Notes: generated from the letters alone by a model not told the origin. Numbered from the stretch's first letter, positions 55,607-64,000 are shown. The stretch is 64,000 nt of DNA from Ochrobactrum sp. Marseille-Q0166 (GCF_014397025.1 NZ_JACJUO010000002.1:1477501-1541500), one strand, 5' to 3'. Numbers and translations: made by a program.

Positions 55607-56128
55607 ATGCATTTCTTGGGAAAAATCGAGACACCAATCGGGCAAATGACGGCCATCGTCAATAGAAACGGCGCTCTGGTTCGGCTCGATTTCGTAGGTG
55701 ACACACGAGCAGGCGCTGATTGGCAGCCCCCCGGTGCTTTGGTCCAGAAAGACGATGCCGTTGCACATGTCGCAGCGCAGATTGCAGCTTACTTTCGCCG
55801 TGAGCTAAAGATTTTTCGTATCCCCCTCGCACCGGCAGGTAATGTATTCCTACAGGAAGCGTGGTCGCAACTGGCGAAAGTGCCCTATGGTACCACCATC
55901 ACTTATGGTGATCTCGCCCAACGTCTGGACAAACCGACATCGGCAAGGGCTATAGGGCGGGCCAATGCCATAAACCCGATCTCGATTATCGTACCTTGCC
56001 ATCGCGTCATCGGCGCTAATGGCAAACTCACCGGCTATAGTGGCGGGCTGGAGAAGAAAGCGGCCTTGCTTCGCTTGGAAAACGTCAATGCAGGATGGGA
56101 CGGGCATGATCCGGCACGCCTCCTCTAG
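55607..56128 (+). CDS. ogt: Methylated-DNA--protein-cysteine methyltransferase
   Basis: A 173-aa suicide DNA-repair protein removing alkyl groups from O6-alkylguanine. The acceptor cysteine is C131 in the signature PISIIVPCHRVIG. The HTH-type DNA-binding part YGTTITYGDLAQRLDKPTSARAIGRA is intact. Strong GGAGGGG before the start. It has no AraC-type Ada regulatory domain. Confidence 0.94.
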   Translation: MHFLGKIETPIGQMTAIVNRNGALVRLDFVGDTRAGADWQPPGALVQKDDAVAHVAAQIAAYFRRELKIFRIPLAPAGNVFLQEAWSQLAKVPYGTTITYGDLAQRLDKPTSARAIGRANAINPISIIVPCHRVIGANGKLTGYSGGLEKKAALLRLENVNAGWDGHDPARLL

Positions 56129-56172
56129 GGTAAAAAAGGAGGCGCAGGTGGTCGCATACCAATGAGCTTATT

Positions 56173-56274
56173 GTGGCAAAGGCACTGGACCTCAACCAAA
56201 CGATCGTCAGCCTGTGGATTTAGGCTTGCGAGGAAAATCTTGGCATCGTTCTTTTTGAGCTCAACAATCGGCGT
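56173..56274 (+). pseudogene. Remnant of a LysR-type helix-turn-helix region
   Basis: One frame reads VAKALDLNQTIVSLWI, a TAG stop, then ACEENLGIVLFELNNRR and a TGA. Read across the stop this matches the LysR HTH pattern (AA..LG.SQ..VS..I..LE..LG..LFER..R), with the stop in the position after the recognition helix. No other LysR segment was recognised around it. It is a short decayed fragment next to ogt. Confidence 0.5.
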
Positions 56275-56340
56275 TGATGCCCTTCAAACAACCTCTGTGT
56301 CTTCAGTATCGCTGGCAGGGATCAGCATGGCTTTTCATGG

Positions 56341-57174
56341 TCAAAGCGGTGTTGGCCGCATGAAAATGAACCCGATATCTTTCAGGACCTGCACGAAAGT
56401 GATCCTGAAATCGAGTTCTGCGTAGTTGGCCTCACTTATAGCAATAAAATCCTTATTGGTAGCGGCTCTTATGAGCGGCTTTTCACAAACAGTATAAGTT
56501 GTGCAGACATGATTGCAGTCTTCGCCCTGGCGTCTTGTGTTCACCACCGGCAACTTGAAGAAAGGTGCTTTGAGGAGATTGAGAAAACCGCGAAGACCCA
56601 TCTGCCGAGCTATCTTCCACCCCACACTTGCCGGCTGGCGCCTTGTGGCCTGTACCGAACCCTCTGCGATCAACCCGCCCGCTGCGTCACGGAAGCGGAA
56701 GGTCCAGTAATCACCGGAAAAAACCACCTCGCTCTTGGTAAGTCGTGCATTGAGCAGCAGATGTTCGCTATTATACCGAACGACGCGTTGCGTGTTATTC
56801 CATAGACCATGACATACCATCATAAGATCAGGGATGAGTTTTAGTGCACGATAAAAGGAAAATGCATCCGCCCGCAGCGGTTGCTCTTTGTGCCGCGTGG
56901 CAAACAAAGATATTTGTAGTTCATGATGAGCATCAAGATTTGCTTCGGTGAAATCGCAAATCCATATTGCGGCGAGCGCACGCCCGTCTGTATCCAGCAC
57001 AGGCTCTAGGTTTTCGGCTGCAAGAAATCTGGCAGCAACCTTTCCGTCAACCGTCCCCCCAAGTGATAAGATCGTGCCGTTGTAAATGTGATATGGAGTC
57101 GTTGACTCTTCGCCTGCGACGACAACAGAACCGTCGATTGGGAAGCGTTGAAACAATTGCTGCTTGTGCGTCAT
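56341..57174 (-). CDS. Unknown protein, possibly of the acetoacetate-decarboxylase-like fold
   Basis: A 277-aa soluble protein without signal peptide. The early part (YHIYNGTILSLGGTVDGKVAARFLAAENLEPVLDTDGRALAAIWICDF) resembles the acetoacetate decarboxylase superfamily pattern of lipocalin-like strands, but the catalytic lysine cannot be pinned down. It is divergent from an AraC-type regulator with 83 bp between them, so the two probably form a regulator-target pair. Assignment is tentative. Confidence 0.65.
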   Translation of the reverse strand: MTHKQQLFQRFPIDGSVVVAGEESTTPYHIYNGTILSLGGTVDGKVAARFLAAENLEPVLDTDGRALAAIWICDFTEANLDAHHELQISLFATRHKEQPLRADAFSFYRALKLIPDLMMVCHGLWNNTQRVVRYNSEHLLLNARLTKSEVVFSGDYWTFRFRDAAGGLIAEGSVQATRRQPASVGWKIARQMGLRGFLNLLKAPFFKLPVVNTRRQGEDCNHVCTTYTVCEKPLIRAATNKDFIAISEANYAELDFRITFVQVLKDIGFIFMRPTPL

Positions 57175-57257
57175 TGCATGCCCTTAGGTGGTTTTGGATT
57201 TCCATGCATTGTTGGGCTGATGCGCTTGCGCGGTATAGAACCGAAACGACATGAACT

Positions 57258-58103
57258 ATGAGACAAGTTGAATATGCAACGCTGTATCGCCCTGAGCGCT
57301 GTCTTTCTAACTGCATATATCTCGCAGTAGAGCGCGATACGCGCAACGTTCAGTTAATCGACGCGGATCGGTTTAACTATTATCCCGCAACGCCTTTCGC
57401 TTCCATCTCGTGGATACTGGCTGGCCAATTGCACATGGTCGAAGGTTGCGCAACGGATGTTCCGACCCTCGGCAACCCGCTACCCAAAGTGTTTTTCTCC
57501 GGCCCAACGCGACGCCCGTCCATAAGTTGGTCTCCCGGAGCAGTGCACGTGCTAACCATCAGCTTCTATCCTGAAGCATTGACGCGCCTGCTCGAAATCA
57601 ATCTCGCACAATATGTCGGCGCCGTTCTTCCCTTGGAGAAAATTGCATCGGGGGGCAGATTGGCCCAGCTGTCGTCTATCCAATTTGGCCGGCAGACCAA
57701 GCCGTTTGTCCAAATTCAGGATTTGCTAAACGGGCTTTGGGATAATGAACCTGCGCAGCAAGTTTCCGATGTCCGAAGCTGGTTGGCGCGGCTTGCCGCG
57801 TGGGCAGGATCAACTTCTGGGAAAAACGGGCAGAGGTCGCTGCAACGTCTTATCAAGTACAGGACAGGCCAGAGCTTGCGCGACCTTCAACTTTATGCCC
57901 GCGTTGAGAATGCAATTTCCCGTGGCGCCCAGATGGCGAATGAGGAAGACTGGAACTTCGCAGCCGTCGCGGCTGAAAGCGGGTTTTCCGATCAATCCCA
58001 TCTTGGCCGGGAAATTCGTAGGGCAACCGGCCTCTCACCGGCAAAACTCAACGAGTTGGTGGAGCATAGTGAGCCATTCTGGATCTACAGATTGCTAAGA
58101 TAG
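57258..58103 (+). CDS. AraC-family transcriptional regulator
   Basis: Regulator of 281 aa: an N-terminal effector-type domain (about 1-175) and a C-terminal AraC HTH pair ending NFAAVAAESGFSDQSHLGREIRRATGLSPAKL. It resembles regulators with the DUF6597-type N-terminus (ASISWILAGQLHMVEG, VFFSGPTRRPSISW). It is divergent from the unknown 277-aa gene, its likely target. Confidence 0.85.
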   Translation: MRQVEYATLYRPERCLSNCIYLAVERDTRNVQLIDADRFNYYPATPFASISWILAGQLHMVEGCATDVPTLGNPLPKVFFSGPTRRPSISWSPGAVHVLTISFYPEALTRLLEINLAQYVGAVLPLEKIASGGRLAQLSSIQFGRQTKPFVQIQDLLNGLWDNEPAQQVSDVRSWLARLAAWAGSTSGKNGQRSLQRLIKYRTGQSLRDLQLYARVENAISRGAQMANEEDWNFAAVAAESGFSDQSHLGREIRRATGLSPAKLNELVEHSEPFWIYRLLR

Positions 58104-58195
58104 AAAGGCTATAATCCGTTCTGGTTGGTCATAAGCCGTCAACTCGGTAGATAGGCTTGAGATTATAATGTTTAGACATTTCCTGTTTAAACTGA

Positions 58196-58276
58196 ACCAC
58201 TGGAAATGCTCTGTCTGTTTGTTTTTACGCGCATCTGGTTCCCAAAACCGGCTCCCACTTTTTGGGATGCGCTCTA
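58196..58276. repeat. Compound dispersed palindromic repeat
   Basis: Contains the GGAAATGCTCT core (58202-58212) also found in the proC palindrome, followed by a GCGCATC...GATGCGC hairpin (58229-58272) of the type also at 39071-39119. Having both modules together suggests they are parts of one larger intergenic element. It lies between the ends of the convergent AraC and OsmC genes. Confidence 0.7.
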
Positions 58277-58306
58277 GTCGCATCCGAGCGTGAGCGTCGA
58301 AAAAGG

Positions 58307-58774
58307 TTATGTCTCAACAATGAACTTCGGCTCGTAAGAAACGGGAAAGTTGACCGAGCGAGCGACGAAGCAGACCTTGTGAATACGGTGATGGATGGAC
58401 TCCGCAAGCTGAAGGTCGGTATTGCCCAGGACCGTAACCTTCGGTCGAAGCGTGGCAGATGTAAATCGCCCTGCTCCGCTTTTCTCCACTTCGCCGATGC
58501 CAACTGGCTTGTCCACATAGCGCGTCACCACGATTCCATGGTCCGATGCATAATGAAGATACCAGAGCATATGGCAGGCGGAGAGTGCCGAAATCAGAAG
58601 ATCCTCGGGATTCATTTTCGTTGGATCTCCACCCAGTAAGGGATCATTCGAACAATGAACCACCGGCTTGCCGGGAATGGCTATGTCCCATGTTCGGTCA
58701 TAGCTCCGATAATTGGCGGTTCCTTCTCCGCGATTGCCTGTCCAGACGACATATGAACTGTAGTTGTGACTCAT
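58307..58774 (-). CDS. OsmC-family peroxide/thiol-stress protein
   Basis: A 155-aa OsmC-like protein that reduces organic peroxides using two cysteines: the first in ISALSACHMLWYLHYAS and the second in HKVCFVARSVNFPV. It matches the YhfA/OsmC subgroup with an N-terminal VVWTGNRGEGTANYRSYDR. It is divergent from a GntR gene across a palindrome and is its likely target. Confidence 0.9.
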   Translation of the reverse strand: MSHNYSSYVVWTGNRGEGTANYRSYDRTWDIAIPGKPVVHCSNDPLLGGDPTKMNPEDLLISALSACHMLWYLHYASDHGIVVTRYVDKPVGIGEVEKSGAGRFTSATLRPKVTVLGNTDLQLAESIHHRIHKVCFVARSVNFPVSYEPKFIVET

Positions 58775-58811
58775 AAGCTATTCCTTGTGCGGCAAATAAT
58801 TTCCTGTTAGG

Positions 58812-58831
58812 TATACGTGTATACGCGTATA
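58812..58831. promoter_or_regulatory. Near-perfect palindrome between osmC-like and gntR genes
   Basis: TATACGTGTATACGCGTATA matches its reverse complement at 18 of 20 positions and contains GTATAC at its centre, typical of GntR/FCD operators. It lies 11 bp before the gntR start and 38 bp from the divergent OsmC start. Confidence 0.7.
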
Positions 58832-58841
58832 TGTAAAATGG

Positions 58842-59498
58842 ATGACGTGCAAGATGGCGCTTAGTGATACGTTGCGAAAGGAAATACTCGCCGGCCAGTT
58901 GCCGCCCGGAACTATGCTGTCCCAGACCGAGCTCGCTGTTCGGTTCGGTGTCAGTCGCATACCAGTGAGGGACGCATTGCAACAGCTTGCCGCTGAACGA
59001 CTCGTGATGGTGCTCCCCGGCAAGGGGGCACAAGTCATCGAACTCACGGATGATGAACTGGTAGAAATCTACGACCTTCGAAGGCTTCTGGAATGCGATC
59101 TTTTACGACATGCGATTGCGAAGGCCGGTCCGGGGGATCATGCCGAAGCTGAATACGCGCTGCGTAAATCAAATCTCGAAGCCGGACGTCCTGGCTGGGC
59201 AGAAGGTGACTGGTTGTTTCATGCAACGCTCTACGCTCCGGCGGGGCGTAAGAAGCAACTCGCGATAGTAGAAGAGCTACGTCGTAGCTGCTTGATGCAC
59301 GCCATCCAATACGACAAGTTAGCTATAAAAACGCCAGCGTGGATCGACCACCATGAAAATATTTTCCGAGCTTTCGTAGAAGGTCACATTGAAAATGCAG
59401 TTCGCTGCCTTGAGCAGCACATAGAAGCTGCACGGTCCTTCTTGCTTGAACTCCGTCACGATAGCGCCCCTGCGAAGCTCGACTGTGCACCGAGATGA
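58842..59498 (+). CDS. GntR-family (FCD) transcriptional regulator
   Basis: A 218-aa regulator: winged HTH (PPGTMLSQTELAVRFGVSRIPVRDALQQLAAERLV) and an FCD domain (IYDLRRLLECDLLRHAI, DWLFHATLYAPAG, IDHHENIFRAFVEGH) with the metal-ligand histidines in place. ATG at 58842 or 58854 could be the start; neither has a strong ribosome-binding site. It likely binds the palindrome just upstream and controls the OsmC gene and itself. Confidence 0.85.
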   Translation: MTCKMALSDTLRKEILAGQLPPGTMLSQTELAVRFGVSRIPVRDALQQLAAERLVMVLPGKGAQVIELTDDELVEIYDLRRLLECDLLRHAIAKAGPGDHAEAEYALRKSNLEAGRPGWAEGDWLFHATLYAPAGRKKQLAIVEELRRSCLMHAIQYDKLAIKTPAWIDHHENIFRAFVEGHIENAVRCLEQHIEAARSFLLELRHDSAPAKLDCAPR

Positions 59499-59881
59499 TC
59501 CTTGCTACTATATTTGCGAAGCCATCGCACGACCTTAGCTACACGCAATCGCGGCTATGCCCTTATGCTGGATTAAACAAATGGAAAAAGTAGGATCGAG
59601 GCTGCCCGTTATTCGGATCACTGGCCTGCTCAATCTGCGTAAAGCGGCCCTCCCATATACGCAATCTTACACTAGCACTATCCTCGCGCTTCTAATAAGC
59701 CCGGGTTGAAAAGGGAAAATTTCTGGGTTCCAAACCTAGAAAATCACCCTTTTTGCCTTTGCCTGACGGACTCGCAATTGTGGTGCTAACCAATCCTTTC
59801 AGATTGCCATCATCGCCGGTGTATCCAAGCTCGGCTGACCGGCTTCCAAACCATCTTCTTGACGAGCTAAAGGCAGAATAG
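59499..59881 (+). other. Intergenic region with an uninterrupted frame abutting the permease
   Basis: About 380 bp without an assigned gene. From 59699 to the TAG at 59879-59881 one frame stays open for 60 codons with coding-like composition (GLAIVVLTNPFRLPSSPVYPSSADRLPNHLLDELKAE, split by me as a candidate C-terminus), but it has no ATG and is preceded by two TAA codons. The permease TTG start follows directly. It may be the 3' remnant of a gene once coupled to the permease. Confidence 0.35.
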
Positions 59882-61345
59882 TTGATCTATTTCTTGTGGA
59901 CGTTGCCAGCTATCGCAACCATTGTTTCCATTGCGAGCGGGCGACTTGGAACGCTTCCGGCTTCTATAGTTGGGCTATTGATGGCGCTCATTGTCGCGCT
60001 GACCAGCGCGCCGCAGGTTTTTCTGGCTTCTGATGCCGCTATCTCCCTGTTGCGCGGTGTGTGGATTGGCTGGACCGTCGTCCCTTACATTTTAGGTGGG
60101 TTGCTTTTCTGGCAAATGGCGATCCGTCCAGGCAACGCGACCATGCCGGTCGAAACAGTTCTGGACGATCCGCGAACAAAGCGCCGCCTTCTGTTTACGG
60201 CCTGCTTTCTGATTGGCCCTTTTGCGGAGTCCGCAACCGGGTTCGGCGTCGGCATAATAGGAACCATGATGCTGGTTCGGCGGCTAGATGTGGCACCTAT
60301 CTACCTTTTGTGTTTCAGCCTGCTCAGTCAGACCATGATTCTGTGGGGTGGCATGGGGAGCGGTGTCATCATCGCTTCCGCTTTTGGCCGCACAGATCCG
60401 AATACACTTGCGCTCAACACAAGCGTGTTTCTTGTCGCTTTCCATGTCTTTTGGCTACCGCTTTACTGGTTCATGGCCAATGCAGCGGGTGTGACCGCAG
60501 ATTGGCGAGAGCGGGCGAACGAGGCGGCATGGCTCGGCGCCAGCCTTGCCGCTGTCATTGGCGCAACCGCGTTGCTGGGGCCTGAAACCGCCATGCTCGC
60601 GGCCTACGGGCCGATTATCGTGCTACGCTATATAGTTGACGAGCGCCCAGATGGCACGGCGCTGGTGCTGGCACTAAATCGCATGGCGCCCTTTGTCTTT
60701 TTGATCGGATGGCTCGTGGTGACGAGGATAGTTACGCCGATGGCACAGTTTCTGTCGGAAACGGCACGCCTACAGCCATTCTCGGGGGTGCCTGCGTGGT
60801 CGCCACTGTTCCATGCCGGAACCTGGCTTATCGTTGGCGCAATCCTGACCGGGTTTCTGCGCGGCCATAGGGCTGCGTTCGGTTCAGAGATCAAAGCAGC
60901 GTGGAAAACCGGCAGGCTTGCGGTTCTCACTGTCATCACTTTTTCCATGATGGCGGAACTGCTATCCGGCTCTGGTGTCGCCGCGGGACTGGCTAATGGA
61001 TTGTTCGACGCATTCGGAACCTGGGCAGTGGTCCTGACACCGCAGATTTCAGCCGTTTTTGGGGCGCTTGCCAACAGCAGCAATGCCGCCAATGGCCTGT
61101 TCATGTCTTCGCAAGTCAGCCTGGCAACTGATGCCGGACTCAATATTGCTGCCGTCATTGCACTCCAGCAGGCTGCTGCGCTGTCGCTCAATATGATTTC
61201 GCCGGTGCGAATGTCGATTGTCTGCAGCCTCGCCGGAACGCCTGGGCGGGAACGCGATGCCTATCGCATAATGCTGCCTTTTGCTGCTTCAACGGTTTTT
61301 GTCGTTCTTATCGGCTCGCTATTGATCGCAATGGGGATCATTTGA
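59882..61345 (+). CDS. L-lactate-permease-family (LctP) transporter
   Basis: A 487-aa membrane protein with about 12-13 helices. The LctP signature IGPFAESATGFGVGIIG lies at residues 112-128 and a second conserved block is ISAVFGALANSSNAANGLFMSSQVSLATDAG. Members transport L-lactate, glycolate or related 2-hydroxy acids with protons. It is shorter than typical LctP (about 530-550 aa). It starts with TTG directly after a stop codon, so the start is uncertain; a downstream GTG or ATG would remove the first helix. It converges on hisC with 8 bp between stops. Confidence 0.85.
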   Translation: MIYFLWTLPAIATIVSIASGRLGTLPASIVGLLMALIVALTSAPQVFLASDAAISLLRGVWIGWTVVPYILGGLLFWQMAIRPGNATMPVETVLDDPRTKRRLLFTACFLIGPFAESATGFGVGIIGTMMLVRRLDVAPIYLLCFSLLSQTMILWGGMGSGVIIASAFGRTDPNTLALNTSVFLVAFHVFWLPLYWFMANAAGVTADWRERANEAAWLGASLAAVIGATALLGPETAMLAAYGPIIVLRYIVDERPDGTALVLALNRMAPFVFLIGWLVVTRIVTPMAQFLSETARLQPFSGVPAWSPLFHAGTWLIVGAILTGFLRGHRAAFGSEIKAAWKTGRLAVLTVITFSMMAELLSGSGVAAGLANGLFDAFGTWAVVLTPQISAVFGALANSSNAANGLFMSSQVSLATDAGLNIAAVIALQQAAALSLNMISPVRMSIVCSLAGTPGRERDAYRIMLPFAASTVFVVLIGSLLIAMGII

Positions 61346-61353
61346 AACGCGCG

Positions 61354-62427
61354 CTAAACGCTTCGTCTTCCCGATGTGATGCATTCAGCCGCATCGAGAA
61401 GCGCTTCGCATTCTTCTTTCGTACCAACCGTTATCCTCAGCCAGCCTGCGGTTCGCGGCTGACGAAAATGGCGCACCAGAATGCCCTGTGAGCGCAAGCT
61501 GGCAAATAATTCCTCTGCTGCGATTTCTCTGTGCGAGACAAACAGGAAGTTTGTTGCCGAAGGCAGAACCTCAAATCCTAGTGCAGACATAGCGGCTGTC
61601 GTTCTGTCTCTCTCGCCGATGATGCGCTTCCGCGTAACATCGAACCACTCGCGGTCTCGCCAGGCTTCGATTGCACCGGCTAGCGCCAGACGGTCGAGAG
61701 GGTAGGAATTAAAGCTGTCCTTTACCCGGCGAAGCGCCTCGATCAAATGCGGCTGCCCCACGGCAAATCCGACGCGCAGCCCAGCCAAACTCCGCGATTT
61801 GGAGAAGGTCTGGGTGACCAGAAGATTGTCGTAGCGCGGGGTCAACCGGACTGCACTCTCCGCTCCGAAATCGACATAGGCTTCGTCAAGCACCACCACA
61901 ACGTCCGGATTTTGGCGCAATATCCGTTCGACATTATCCAAATCCATGGCGATGCCGGTTGGCGCATTGGGATTGGCAATCACGATGCCCCCGCAAGGTC
62001 CGTTGTAGTCATCGGGGACAAGTTTATAGGCGTGGTCGAGCGGTATTTGCCTGAAAGGCAGTGCATAGAGATTGCAGTAGGTCAGATAGAAGCTGTAGGT
62101 CACATCGGGAAACAGCACAGGCCCCTTGCCGCGAAAGAAAGCGTTGAAGGCATGCGCCAACACCTCGTCCGAGCCGTTACCAATGAAAAGACTATCAGAC
62201 GGCAAGCCGAGGGTGGTGGCGATGGCATCGCAGAGGTCCTCGGCTTTAGGGTCCGGGTAAAGTCGCAAATCATCGTCCGTCGCAGCCCGGATAGCCGCAA
62301 GCGCTCGCGGCGACGGGCCATAAGGATTCTCATTGGTGTTGAGTTTGATGTATTTGCGGCCCTTCGGCTGTTCTCCTGGAACATAAGGAAGCAATGTCTC
62401 AACAAAGGGACTCCAGAATCTACTCAT
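61354..62427 (-). CDS. hisC: Histidinol-phosphate aminotransferase-like (HisC) PLP enzyme
   Basis: Fold-type I aminotransferase of 357 aa. Features: [16 protein letters not shown] (29-42), [23 protein letters not shown] (181-187) and the PLP lysine K210 in [16 protein letters not shown]. HisC-type enzymes make histidinol phosphate but also act on aromatic keto acids. No other his genes are nearby; instead it follows degT and trpB, so a role in a specialised pathway is more likely than in histidine synthesis. The ATG used follows AAGGA; a TTG at 62463 overlapping the degT stop is an alternative. Confidence 0.9.
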   Translation of the reverse strand: MSRFWSPFVETLLPYVPGEQPKGRKYIKLNTNENPYGPSPRALAAIRAATDDDLRLYPDPKAEDLCDAIATTLGLPSDSLFIGNGSDEVLAHAFNAFFRGKGPVLFPDVTYSFYLTYCNLYALPFRQIPLDHAYKLVPDDYNGPCGGIVIANPNAPTGIAMDLDNVERILRQNPDVVVVLDEAYVDFGAESAVRLTPRYDNLLVTQTFSKSRSLAGLRVGFAVGQPHLIEALRRVKDSFNSYPLDRLALAGAIEAWRDREWFDVTRKRIIGERDRTTAAMSALGFEVLPSATNFLFVSHREIAAEELFASLRSQGILVRHFRQPRTAGWLRITVGTKEECEALLDAAECITSGRRSV

Positions 62428-62459
62428 CGTTCGTTTATCCTTTATTGGCGCTCTTCTGC

Positions 62460-63617
62460 TCAACGGAAATCACGGATTGCTCCAATGATTTGATCCTGAA
62501 TGTCATCATCGAGATATGGCCCCATGGGCAAGCTGAGGACAGTATCGGCCTTGGCTTCTGATACCGGCAGACCACCAGGGCCTACCCAGCACCGGGCATA
62601 AGCGGGCTGCCGATGCAGCGGGATCGGGTAATAGATCGCAGTCGGAACGTCGCGAGATTTCAGATGTGCGGCCAAGGCGTCCCGGTCCGCGTGTTCAATC
62701 GTATATTGCGCCCATACCGAACGCCCTCCTTCGATCACTGTCGGCGTTGCTGCGACCGCACCAGCAAGGCCGCTGTTATAGCGGTCGGCGACACGATTCC
62801 TCAGCTCGATTTCCGTGTCGAAAATCTTGAGCTTTTCCAGAAGGACCGCTGCTTGGATTGTGTCCAGGCGGCCGGTCATTCCCAAGCGCAGGTTGAGGTA
62901 TTTGGGATCATGAACAAATCCTCTGCTCTCAATATCTCTGGCTGTTGCCTGTCCATGCACCCGCAGCGACGTGAGGTGATCATAAAGCTCCTCATTCTTC
63001 ACCAGAACGGCGCCGCCGTCACCGTAGCAACCCAAAGGCTTCGCAGGGAAGAAGCTAATCGTCGTCGCATCGGCCCAATAAATGGGATGACGCTCGTGCA
63101 GCTTGCATCCAAAACCTTGAGCGGAATCAGCGATTAATTTCAATTGGAACGTATCGGCGATCGATCGGAGGATCGGATAGTTTGCCGGTTGCCCGAAAAG
63201 ATCAACGGCAATAATCGCCTTGGGCTTGAGTACCGAATTGCGTGTGACGTCTTCTATTGCGGCCAGCAAATGCGCGGGATCGATTGTTAGTGTATCCGGC
63301 CTGATATCTACAAATATCGGCGACGCGCCAGTGAGGGCGATGGTTTCCGCTGTCGCAGCAAATGTAAACGACGGGCAGAAAACAGCATCACCTGTACCGA
63401 TACCCCATGCCCGCATGAGTAGCGTTAGAGCATCGGTACCATTGGAACAGGAAAGTGCGAGCCCGGCCTGCCCGAATGTGGCAAGCTCCTTCTCAAAAGC
63501 ATGGACCTCCGGTCCCATGATAAACTGACCGCTTCGTGTCACGGAAAGAATGGCGGCGTCAATCGCCGGTCCGATTACACGGCGTTGCGCTAGAATGTCG
63601 ATGAATGGCGTCAGCAC
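62460..63617 (-). CDS. DegT/DnrJ/EryC1/StrS-family aminotransferase
   Basis: PLP sugar-type aminotransferase of 385 aa. The PLP lysine is K193 in [24 protein letters not shown] (164-170) stacks on and holds the cofactor. The family's GTDAL and [22 protein letters not shown] segments are intact. Enzymes of this family usually aminate nucleotide-linked keto-sugars or cyclitols in cell-wall sugar or antibiotic synthesis. It starts with GTG behind a double GGAG site and lies 30 bp after trpB. Confidence 0.92.
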   Translation of the reverse strand: MLTPFIDILAQRRVIGPAIDAAILSVTRSGQFIMGPEVHAFEKELATFGQAGLALSCSNGTDALTLLMRAWGIGTGDAVFCPSFTFAATAETIALTGASPIFVDIRPDTLTIDPAHLLAAIEDVTRNSVLKPKAIIAVDLFGQPANYPILRSIADTFQLKLIADSAQGFGCKLHERHPIYWADATTISFFPAKPLGCYGDGGAVLVKNEELYDHLTSLRVHGQATARDIESRGFVHDPKYLNLRLGMTGRLDTIQAAVLLEKLKIFDTEIELRNRVADRYNSGLAGAVAATPTVIEGGRSVWAQYTIEHADRDALAAHLKSRDVPTAIYYPIPLHRQPAYARCWVGPGGLPVSEAKADTVLSLPMGPYLDDDIQDQIIGAIRDFR

Positions 63618-63647
63618 GGTTTACTCCTACTCCTGGCAAGCATGGGC

Positions 63648-64000
63648 TTACCGACTAATTGGTTCGGTTTTTGGCTGATTGAGTACGGATGCCAGGTCCT
63701 TGTCTCCGCGCCCAGATATGTTGACGACAACGATCTGGTCCTTTGGTCGAGCGGCGGCGACATCACCAAGGCGGGCCAGCGCATGTGCAGATTCAAGCGC
63801 TGGAATGATGCCTTCGATCCTTGAGCACAGGTGAAACGCCTCTATGGCTTCCTTATCCGTCGCAGAAAGAAACCGGACACGCCCGACATCGTGCAGCCAT
63901 GCATGTTCGGGACCGATGCCGGGATAGTCGAGACCGGCGGAAATGGAATGCGCTTCCTGTATCTGGCCGTCGTCATCCATAAGTAGATAAGTCCGGTTTC
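63648..64000 (-). CDS. trpB: Tryptophan synthase beta chain-like protein (C-terminal part; 5' end outside window)
   Basis: The frame runs through the right edge; visible residues start [18 protein letters not shown]. TrpB C-terminal features: [41 protein letters not shown] and [12 protein letters not shown], with the serine that contacts the PLP ring nitrogen present. It belongs to the TrpB1 type. No trpA follows; the next genes are degT and hisC. Either this is a second trpB dedicated to another product, or trpA lies upstream outside the window. Confidence 0.88.
   Translation of the reverse strand, partial: NRTYLLMDDDGQIQEAHSISAGLDYPGIGPEHAWLHDVGRVRFLSATDKEAIEAFHLCSRIEGIIPALESAHALARLGDVAAARPKDQIVVVNISGRGDKDLASVLNQPKTEPISR

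Noticed and set aside
1..64000. CRISPR arrays, tRNA or rRNA genes, intact insertion sequences
   Set aside because: I looked for regularly spaced repeats, tRNA-like cloverleaf ends and transposase motifs and saw none; short or divergent tRNAs could still be missed without a covariance search.

Overview
The window looks like a chromosomal segment of an alphaproteobacterium of the Brucellaceae (Brucella/Ochrobactrum type). The evidence is a class I lysyl-tRNA synthetase, a zwf-pgl-edd Entner-Doudoroff operon, an isocitrate lyase gene divergent from a short-chain fatty acyl regulator, a DUF930 protein, and dispersed intergenic palindromes carrying GGAAATGCTCT or GCGCATC/GATGCGC arms. No rRNA, tRNA, CRISPR array or intact insertion sequence was seen. 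Species-level assignment is inference from protein similarity recalled from memory; no database search was run.

Left part (0-15 kb): an AsmA C-terminus, the putrescine importer operon potF-potG-potH-potI (minus strand), an ScfR/RamB-like regulator divergent from aceA, a bestrophin-like channel, a class D beta-lactamase, and a puuA-puuB-like pair for gamma-glutamylation and oxidation of polyamines. Putrescine uptake and catabolism therefore lie within about 10 kb of each other. A TyrA-family dehydrogenase and a large FUSC membrane protein follow.

Middle part (17-32 kb): a zinc alcohol dehydrogenase; an Lrp regulator divergent from the azlC-azlD branched-chain amino acid exporter; a GntR regulator sharing a perfect 34-bp palindrome with a divergent MFS transporter; an SDR protein whose catalytic tyrosine is replaced by phenylalanine; the zwf-pgl-edd operon with hairpins between its genes; folD; and proC, which ends in a palindrome that also holds the stop codon of the convergent gene.

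Right-middle part (33-52 kb): a five-gene peptide-type ABC importer with translationally coupled genes, a DUF930 protein, small unknowns, a TerB-like protein, class I lysK, a proline-iminopeptidase-like pseudogene broken by one in-frame TGA, a tetR-eamA pair under a 40-bp palindrome, an S24 repressor coupled to a degenerate nuclease-like protein, and a beta-oxidation operon (acyl-CoA dehydrogenase, thiolase, multifunctional alpha subunit).

Right end (52-64 kb): this reads as accessory DNA. It has five regulators of different families or their remains, a GST plus luciferase-like oxidoreductase pair, DUF1272, an O6-methylguanine methyltransferase, OsmC and broken gene pieces. It ends in a minus-strand operon of a second-type trpB, a DegT/StrS aminotransferase and a HisC-type aminotransferase, facing an L-lactate-permease-like gene. 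That last cluster is the best candidate for an undescribed pathway in the window.
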